A model generated the notes under the pieces. That model was not told where the DNA came from and did no database searches. It saw only the letters and a list, made by a program, of their open reading frames with translations. From Paenilisteria riparia FSL S10-1204 (GTDB lineage: Bacteria > Bacillota > Bacilli > Lactobacillales > Listeriaceae), in assembly GCF_000525995.1 (NCBI RefSeq), contig NZ_AODL01000029.1, positions 1-64,000 on the forward strand: a DNA stretch of 64,000 nucleotides, given 5' to 3'. Below are positions 58,160-64,000 of this stretch, piece by piece (positions within the stretch are counted from its first letter, which is position 1; every line of letters starts with the position of its first letter). Made by a program: the position numbers and the translations under genes.

Positions 58160-58217
58160 GGGAGATACAAACGCTAATATCAGCTGTTGCTGATACGAGT
58201 GTTTGTATCTCCCTTTT
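58160..58217 (+). terminator. Terminator after glnA
   Basis: GGGAGATACAAAC (58160-58172) pairs perfectly with GTTTGTATCTCCC (58201-58213), with an inner TATCAG/CTGATA hairpin, then TTTT. Confidence 0.85.
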
Positions 58218-58226
58218 CGCGTGTTC

Positions 58227-58927
58227 TTACTTTACATTTCCACTCCACGAAACGTCCGACAGTACAATATGAAATGGTCCACTGCCATATACATCAAAGT
58301 AAACAGTCCGGGTGGCTTTTGAGCCAGGTTTTAAGGATAGTTGCCAATCTTCTTTATATATATATTCGCCATCAAAATTATCTTGATCATAAATTTGGAA
58401 CTCATCCGCATAAAAGTTGACGTTTTGTGTTCCTCTATTTTCAAGTAGAATCGTTGCTTTTACATAGAAGCCGGACATTGGTGTTTGGAACTCGGAATCA
58501 CCTGCCCATTTCTCCAGTTTTGAAACAGTAACCCAAGTGCCATCTTCAAATTCAGCGGCTTGGCCAACTTTGTATTGCATATAGTCATCTGCATAATATT
58601 CACCATCGCCCCAGTCATCTGTGTACTCATCTGAATCATCATAATAGGAGCTACTATCATCGCTACCGCCCGTGTCATCGTATGTTGAACCATCCATTAA
58701 GTCATCGTGCATCATCATCGAATTATTCTGATATTCCATCGGTGCTGCCAGAATTATGTTAGCCATGAAGCCACCAAAAAACATGAAACCAAGAACTAGC
58801 GAGCCTGCCATCATCAAGCGCCAAGCATTTTGCCCTTTCTAACAATAAACAAAACAACTCCGACAATTAAAGCTATCAAACAAAGAAATAGTAGAAAACC
58901 GAAGAAAATAAGTAATAATACAATCAT
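58227..58927 (-). pseudogene. Membrane protein with acidic linker and DUF4352-like domain, frameshifted
   Basis: An ATG at 58927 after GGGAGC starts MIVLLLIFFGFLLFLCLIAL and VGVVLFIVRKGK. The frame then breaks at a run of four T (58828-58831 on the plus strand); with one more base it continues NAWRLMMAGSLVLGFMFFGG to 58227. The whole would have two N-terminal membrane helices, an Asp/Ser/Tyr-rich linker (DDTGGSDDSSSYYDDSDEYTDD), and an extracellular beta-sandwich resembling DUF4352 (VGQAAEFEDGTWVTVSKLE, YVKATILLENRGTQNVNFYA, KPGSKATRTVYFDVYG). Function unknown. Without the repair the second part lacks its first membrane segment. Confidence 0.7.
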
Positions 58928-59048
58928 GTCAAACGCTCCCTTTTTATGTCGATATGTTCATTGTACAATAGTTCTCGATTGAAATAAATGAAAAGTTACG
59001 TTTTTTTGCAAAAGCTGTTGTATAATGGGATAGGAAGAGGTGAAAAGC

Positions 59049-59828
59049 ATGGAAAAATGTGAGGGAATTGTCATCCGAACGACTAGTTATCGCGAATCCG
59101 ATAAAATCATCGTTATTTATACAAGAGAATACGGCAAAATAGGCTTAGTTGCTCGTGGCGCGAAAAAAACAAAAAGCCGATTAGCAGCAGTTACCCAGCT
59201 TTTCACAAATGGTGTTTTTACATTTTATCCGAATCGGGGGCTCGGGACGCTTCAGCAAGGGGAGGCGCTAACTTCTTTTTCTTCGATTCAGACAGATATT
59301 TTCTTAACGGCATATGCGACGTATGCGTGTGAGTTGTTGGACAAATCGACGGAGGAACAGCAAGCGAGTACGGGGCTCTATGATTTATTTTATCAAATTT
59401 TGCATCATATTGATGAAGGATATGAACCGCAGGTTTTGACTCAGATTTTTGAAATGAAGATGTTGTCGGTATTGGGGCTTTATCCAACGATGGATCGGTG
59501 CGCGATTTGTGGACATGTGGATGGACCGTTTGATTTTTCAGCATACGCGAATGGGCTTGTCTGTTACCGTTGCTTTGAGAAGGATAAATATCGAATGCAT
59601 CTGCCGGAAAACGTGGTGAAGTTACTGCGTCTGTTTTACATTTTCCAGTTGGACCGATTGGGGAATATCGATGTGAAGCAGGAGACTAAAGAACAAGTGC
59701 AGCGCGCGATTGACACGTATTATGAGCAGTATTCTGGACTTTATTTGAAGAGCAAGAAGTTCCTTAATAATATGAAGAATTGGGATGCTTTGTTGACAAA
59801 TAAGCCAGATGAGGAAGATAGTGATTGA
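59049..59828 (+). CDS. recO: DNA repair protein RecO
   Basis: RecO works with RecF and RecR to load RecA at gaps. The N-terminal OB fold reads CEGIVIRTTSYRESDKIIVIYT and GLVARGAKKTKSRLAA. A zinc-type CAICGHVDG...CYRC pair is in the middle, as in Bacillota. The ATG at 59049 has AGAGG eight bases upstream, better than the GTG at 59040. The length is about 259 residues. A glyQS leader follows directly, so it is not co-transcribed with glyQ in a simple way. Confidence 0.92.
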   Translation: MEKCEGIVIRTTSYRESDKIIVIYTREYGKIGLVARGAKKTKSRLAAVTQLFTNGVFTFYPNRGLGTLQQGEALTSFSSIQTDIFLTAYATYACELLDKSTEEQQASTGLYDLFYQILHHIDEGYEPQVLTQIFEMKMLSVLGLYPTMDRCAICGHVDGPFDFSAYANGLVCYRCFEKDKYRMHLPENVVKLLRLFYIFQLDRLGNIDVKQETKEQVQRAIDTYYEQYSGLYLKSKKFLNNMKNWDALLTNKPDEEDSD

Positions 59829-59853
59829 CTTTTTAGGCTAAATAGGGTAAATT
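59825..59853 (+). promoter_or_regulatory. Likely promoter of the glyQS leader
   Basis: TTGACT (59825-59830), 17 bases, TAAATT (59848-59853). It overlaps the recO stop codon and would start the T-box leader near 59860. Confidence 0.6.
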
Positions 59854-59859
59854 TTAAGG

Positions 59860-60082
59860 TATATTGAATAGATGCGATGATGGGAAGTAGTACGAAGAAG
59901 CTCTTTTCTAAGCGAGTTCGGGATTGGTGTAAGCCGAGCGTTAATCTTCTTAAGAAGGTATCCCTGAGCATGAACGAAATCAAGGTGGGATTTGTGATTT
60001 ATCTACAAATTCAAGTAGGGTGGAACCGCGAGAGTACCTCGTCCCTATGCTTTTTAGGAGGCATAGAGACGAGGTTTTTATA
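59860..60082 (+). promoter_or_regulatory. T-box leader of glyQS (glycine)
   Basis: The T-box core GGGTGGAACCGCG is at 60018-60030. The terminator stem follows: CCTCGTCCCTATGC with GCATAGAGACGAGG, then TTTTT. The alternative antiterminator would form around the T-box. TGGA in the bulge fits the NCCA end with the U discriminator of tRNA-Gly. Stem I has AAGAAG/CTTCTT pairing at its base. Uncharged tRNA-Gly would thus raise glyQS expression. I could not place the specifier triplet with certainty. Confidence 0.9.
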
Positions 60083-60108
60083 TGCCTAATTTTATGGAGG
60101 TGGATGAA

Positions 60109-60999
60109 ATGAATTTACAAGCAATGATTCGTACGTTACAAGATTATTGGTCAGAACAAGGTTGTATTATGTTGCAATCCTATGATGTCGAAAAAGGTGC
60201 GGGAACAATGAGCCCGTATACATTTTTAAAAGCGATTGGGCCTGAGCCGTGGAAAGCGGGTTACGTGGAGCCTTCCCGTCGTCCTGCAGATGGTCGTTAT
60301 GGGGAAAATCCAAACCGTCTTTTCCAGCATCATCAGTTTCAAGTCGTGATGAAGCCTTCTCCTGACAATATTCAGGAATTGTATTTAGGTTCGCTTGAAA
60401 AGTTAGGAATTAATGCGCTAGAACATGACATTCGTTTTGTAGAAGATAACTGGGAGAATCCGTCGCTTGGTTGTGCTGGTCTTGGTTGGGAAGTGTGGCT
60501 TGATGGGATGGAAATCACGCAATTCACGTACTTTCAACAAGTCGGTGGGCTAGAATGTTCGCCGGTTACTTCTGAAATCACATACGGTTTGGAGCGTCTA
60601 GCTTCTTATATCCAAGAAAAAGAAAATGTATTTGATTTAGAATGGACAGAAGGTATTTCGTATCGCGATATTTTCTACCAATCCGAATATGAGAACTCGA
60701 AATACGCATTTGAAACATCGAACGGTGACATGTTATTGTCTCTTTTTGATACGTATGAGCGTGAAGCAGGGCGCCAAATGGAAGAAGGCCTTGTTTTCCC
60801 TGCTTACGACTGTGTGTTGAAATGTTCGCATACCTTTAACTTATTGGATGCAAAAGGCGTTGTTTCTGTAACCGAACGCGCGCAATATATCGCTAGAATT
60901 CGGAACTTAGCACGTCGCATTGCGAAAACTTTTTATACAGAACGTGAAAAACTTGGCTTCCCGTTGTTAAAAGAAAAGGAGGGCGCAGATCATGAGTAA
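60109..60999 (+). CDS. glyQ: Glycyl-tRNA synthetase alpha subunit
   Basis: The class II catalytic subunit of the tetrameric alpha2-beta2 glycyl-tRNA synthetase. It has [50 protein letters not shown], and [20 protein letters not shown] use the ATG at 60109 ([14 protein letters not shown]), five bases after GGAGGTGG, not the ATG at 60082. Length 296 residues. It overlaps glyS by eight bases. Confidence 0.96.
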   Translation: MNLQAMIRTLQDYWSEQGCIMLQSYDVEKGAGTMSPYTFLKAIGPEPWKAGYVEPSRRPADGRYGENPNRLFQHHQFQVVMKPSPDNIQELYLGSLEKLGINALEHDIRFVEDNWENPSLGCAGLGWEVWLDGMEITQFTYFQQVGGLECSPVTSEITYGLERLASYIQEKENVFDLEWTEGISYRDIFYQSEYENSKYAFETSNGDMLLSLFDTYEREAGRQMEEGLVFPAYDCVLKCSHTFNLLDAKGVVSVTERAQYIARIRNLARRIAKTFYTEREKLGFPLLKEKEGADHE

Positions 61000-63058
61000 A
61001 GATTTTCTATTAGAAATTGGCTTGGAAGAAATGCCAGCGAAATATATTACAGCTTCTGCAAAACAACTACAAGAACGTATCGAAAAATGGCTTGCGGAAA
61101 ATGATTTAGCCTACGAAACAACAGAAGTATACGCAACGCCGCGCCGTCTTTCTGTCATCGTAAAAGCGCTCGCCGAAAAACAAGCAGATCGCGTGGAAGA
61201 ATCCAAGGGTCCCGCGAAAAAAATCGCCAAGGATGAAAACGGCAACTGGTCAAAAGCTGCACAAGGTTTTGCAAGAGGGCAAGGCGTTGATCCAGATACG
61301 CTAGAATTCCGCGAAATAGGTGGCGTCGAATATATCTATTTAACAAAAGAAGTCACAGGTGCGAACACAGTAGACTTACTTTCTGAAATGCGCCAAATTA
61401 TTTTGGCAATGACTTTTCCAGTTAGCATGCATTGGGCGAGTTATGATTTGCGTTACATCCGCCCGATTAAATGGTTGATTGCGATGTTCGGAGATCAAGT
61501 GATTCCGTTTGAAATCACGAATGTTACTACTGGAAACACCACACGCGGACATCGCTTCCTAGGTGAAGAAGTAGCAATCACAAGCCCTGCAGCGTATGAA
61601 GAAGCATTGCTTGGCCAATTCGTTGTTGCCGATGCTGAAAAAAGAAAAGCCGCGATTGTTAGCCAAATCGAAGAAATCGAAGCAGTAGAAAATTGGAAAA
61701 TCCCGATGGATTCGGACCTTTTAGAAGAAGTAAACAATTTGGTCGAATATCCAACAGTACTTCACGGAACGTTTGACGAAGCCTATTTGGAGTTGCCAGA
61801 AGAAGTTTTGATTACGACAATGAAGGAGCATCAACGCTATTTTCCAGTCGTGGACGAAGCTGGCGAGTTGCGCCCATACTTCATCACCGTGCGTAATGGC
61901 AATCACGAACATTTAGAAACCGTGGCTAAAGGAAATGAAAAAGTATTGCGTGCGCGCCTGTCTGATGCCGATTTCTTTTATCAAGAAGATTTGAAAATCA
62001 CAATTGACGAAGCCGTAGCAAAACTTAAAAACATTGTTTTCCATGAAAAACTAGGTACTTTAACAGAGAAAATGGTTCGTGTGAAAAAAGTAGCGTTAAT
62101 CATTGCGGACCAATTAAATATGACAGATGCGCAAAAACAAAAAGTGTCGCGTGCCGCCGATATTTATAAATTTGACTTAGTAACCAATCTTGTTGGCGAA
62201 TTTCCAGAACTACAAGGTATTATGGGTGAGAAATACGCATTACTTCAAAGCGAAGACAGTGAAGTGGCAACGGCGATTCGTGAACATTACATGCCAACAT
62301 CAGCAGAAGGCAACTTACCACAAAGTGATATCGGTGCTTTACTTGCCGTTGCTGATAAATTAGAAACATTAACTGGTTTCTTCTGTGTTGGTATTGTACC
62401 AACAGGTTCTGCCGATCCATTTAGTTTACGCCGAAGTGCCTTAGGTATTATGCGTATTATCCAAGAGAAACAGTGGAACATTCGCGTTCTTGACATTTTG
62501 GAAGATGTCGTAGCAATCGAACGCGCTGATGGTCTGGATGATTTGCCAAGTAAAGAAGTTTTCCAAGAAGTGCAACAGTTCTTAAAGAACCGTTTACGCG
62601 CGATTTTGGCAGAAAACCAAGTGCGTCATGATATTATCGATGCTGTGATTGGTAGCGATTTAAGCGTTGTGCCAGCGCTTATCGAACGCGCAACATTGCT
62701 TAATAAACATCGTGATGCTGACTGGTTCCGCCTAACGATGGAAGCTTTAGCACGCGTTGTCAACATCTCGAAGAAATACCAAACCGAAACAAAAATCGAT
62801 CCTGCTCTATTCGAAAATGATTCGGAAGCCCAGCTTTTTGAAGCAGTCGAAAAGTTGAAACAAGCATATCCAAGCTTGAATGTTGTCGAGCGTTTGCAAG
62901 CATTTGCAGGACTTCGTCTAGCTATCGATGCTTATTTTGAAAATACATTGGTAATGAGCGACGATGAAAATGTTCGGAATAACCGTCTAGCGCTTTTGTT
63001 CGATCTTGCTAGTTTTATTAAAGAATTTGCGCGAATTGAAGATATTAACGTCAAATAG
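60992..63058 (+). CDS. glyS: Glycyl-tRNA synthetase beta subunit
   Basis: The 688-residue beta subunit binds tRNA-Gly. It starts [18 protein letters not shown], includes the HD-like region [14 protein letters not shown] with [16 protein letters not shown], and ends with a helical anticodon-binding-like domain. The ATG lies within the last codons of glyQ, after AAAGGAGGGCG. Together with glyQ it is under the T-box. Confidence 0.96.
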   Translation: MSKDFLLEIGLEEMPAKYITASAKQLQERIEKWLAENDLAYETTEVYATPRRLSVIVKALAEKQADRVEESKGPAKKIAKDENGNWSKAAQGFARGQGVDPDTLEFREIGGVEYIYLTKEVTGANTVDLLSEMRQIILAMTFPVSMHWASYDLRYIRPIKWLIAMFGDQVIPFEITNVTTGNTTRGHRFLGEEVAITSPAAYEEALLGQFVVADAEKRKAAIVSQIEEIEAVENWKIPMDSDLLEEVNNLVEYPTVLHGTFDEAYLELPEEVLITTMKEHQRYFPVVDEAGELRPYFITVRNGNHEHLETVAKGNEKVLRARLSDADFFYQEDLKITIDEAVAKLKNIVFHEKLGTLTEKMVRVKKVALIIADQLNMTDAQKQKVSRAADIYKFDLVTNLVGEFPELQGIMGEKYALLQSEDSEVATAIREHYMPTSAEGNLPQSDIGALLAVADKLETLTGFFCVGIVPTGSADPFSLRRSALGIMRIIQEKQWNIRVLDILEDVVAIERADGLDDLPSKEVFQEVQQFLKNRLRAILAENQVRHDIIDAVIGSDLSVVPALIERATLLNKHRDADWFRLTMEALARVVNISKKYQTETKIDPALFENDSEAQLFEAVEKLKQAYPSLNVVERLQAFAGLRLAIDAYFENTLVMSDDENVRNNRLALLFDLASFIKEFARIEDINVK

Positions 63059-63128
63059 ATTATTAGATGCCGGTGTGTTGGTGCATCACTAGCCAGCACA
63101 CTGAGCCTACTGGAGGAGCTATTTTACT

Positions 63129-63953
63129 ATGACACAACCAGCTGTATATGTCGTTTCAGACTCTACTGGGGAGACCGCGGAACTTGTTACACGTGCCGCA
63201 TTAATGCAATTTGGTAAGAGCCCACAATTCATTCATCGATTCCACCATGTAGACACATTAGATATGATTGAGGAAATTGTCGATTTAGTAGCTGTGAACA
63301 ATGGCATTATTGTGCATACAATCGTCGTTGAGGAAGTGCGCAATGAATTAAACAAAACGGCTAAAAGCTTTGGCGTACCAATCATTGATATTTTTGGACC
63401 GCTTCTTGCTCAACTAGAAGAAACGTATCAAATCAAGCCGCTTTCAGAGCCAGGCATGGTGCGTTCACTAGATGAAGCTTACTTCCGCAAAGTCGCTGCG
63501 ATAGAGTTCGCCGTGGAAAATGACGACGGCAGAAATCCACGCGGCCTCTTACAAGCTGACTATGTTCTAATCGGTATTTCAAGAACTTCCAAAACGCCAT
63601 TATCCCAATATTTAGCGCTTAAAGGCTTGAAGGTAGCAAACGTTCCAATCGTACCAGAAGCGCACGTTCCTGAAGAACTATTCGAAATCGACCCAAGCAA
63701 AATTATCGGCCTAAAAATCAGTAAAGAAAAACTAAACCAAATCCGTGAAAAACGTTTGGCATCGATTGGACTCAGTGGTGTCGGTAATTATGCGAGTCAT
63801 GAACGGATTGATAAGGAACTAGAAATCTTTACGGAGCTGACGAATAAACTCGGATGCTACGTATTAGATGTAACAAATAAAGCGATTGAAGAGACAGCAA
63901 ACGATATTTTAATGCATATTGGTGAAATTGTTGATGAAAATTTAGAATTATAG
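63129..63953 (+). CDS. Pyruvate, phosphate dikinase regulatory protein (YqfL, DUF299)
   Basis: A bifunctional Ser/Thr kinase and Pi-dependent phosphorylase family protein of 274 residues that switches PPDK or PEP synthase on and off. Motifs are [20 protein letters not shown] at the N-terminus, the P-loop-like [15 protein letters not shown], and the [11 protein letters not shown] block. In Listeria and Bacillus it lies after glyS and before dnaG and rpoD, which are beyond this edge. Start ATG with GGAGGAG. The last 47 bases of the window show nothing. Confidence 0.9.
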   Translation: MTQPAVYVVSDSTGETAELVTRAALMQFGKSPQFIHRFHHVDTLDMIEEIVDLVAVNNGIIVHTIVVEEVRNELNKTAKSFGVPIIDIFGPLLAQLEETYQIKPLSEPGMVRSLDEAYFRKVAAIEFAVENDDGRNPRGLLQADYVLIGISRTSKTPLSQYLALKGLKVANVPIVPEAHVPEELFEIDPSKIIGLKISKEKLNQIREKRLASIGLSGVGNYASHERIDKELEIFTELTNKLGCYVLDVTNKAIEETANDILMHIGEIVDENLEL

Positions 63954-64000
63954 AAGGAAAATTAGATTTTGTGGCGAATATATATATTATAGCGGTTAAA

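Noticed and set aside
63059..63128. Terminator between glyS and the PPDK-regulatory gene
   Set aside because: An imperfect GTGTGTTGG/CCAGCACAC hairpin exists but no T run follows, so I do not call it.

Overview
The window reads as chromosome of a low-GC Gram-positive bacterium of the genus Listeria. The evidence is gene order plus family content: ysoA-tig-clpX, signal peptidases, rbgA-rnhB-dprA-topA-trmFO-xerC-hslVU-codY, yneP-yneQ-plsY-yneT-parE-parC-luxS, oatA-glpQ-glpD-miaA-hfq-hflX-ynbB-glnR-glnA, and recO-glyQ-glyS with the PPDK-regulatory gene. This is the order I remember for Listeria, with Bacillus-type operon logic underneath. Some blocks are joined differently from L. monocytogenes EGD-e as I remember it (glnA next to recO; the racE block facing lysC and yslB), so another Listeria species, perhaps outside the L. 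monocytogenes group, is likely. There is no rRNA here and I cannot name the species.

Layout. 1-546: end of aspartokinase. 657-4790: a small island bounded by a 44-bp direct repeat of the 3' part of tRNA-Arg(TCT); it holds a decayed IS3-type element and a five-gene type VII-secretion-style toxin cassette ending in a TNT-like NADase domain and a probable immunity gene. 4749-8930: tRNA-Arg, ysnB-rdgB-rph-racE (minus), yslB, ybaK. 8938-20850: a more variable stretch with an LPXTG surface protein, tRNA-Ser, a TetR-controlled FusB-like gene, a broken azlCD pair, an unusual tRNA-like RNA with its own promoter and terminator, proBA, a GYF-PrsW protein and a divergent pair of XRE regulators. 20990-45720: core protein quality control, DNA maintenance and lipid genes. 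45750-64000: luxS, two unknown genes, cell-wall acetylation, glycerol-phosphate, RNA modification, glutamine synthesis, recombination and glycyl-tRNA synthesis.

Functional groups. Proteostasis: tig, clpX, hslVU. Chromosome topology and segregation: topA, parEC, xerC. Nutritional control: codY; glnRA with GlnR boxes; a T-box ahead of glyQS; an attenuator-like terminator ahead of glpD. Envelope: two signal peptidases, OatA, PlsY, the LPXTG protein.

A caution affects the whole window. At least twelve genes carry a one-base insertion or deletion, most of them in short A/T runs, and several are core genes (lysC, tig, xerC, hslV, hslU, luxS). The simplest reading is residual sequencing or assembly error. 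For the core genes I give the gene span as one CDS and state where the frame breaks; accessory genes with broken frames are called pseudogene. Start codons were chosen from Shine-Dalgarno spacing where the longest frame looked wrong.
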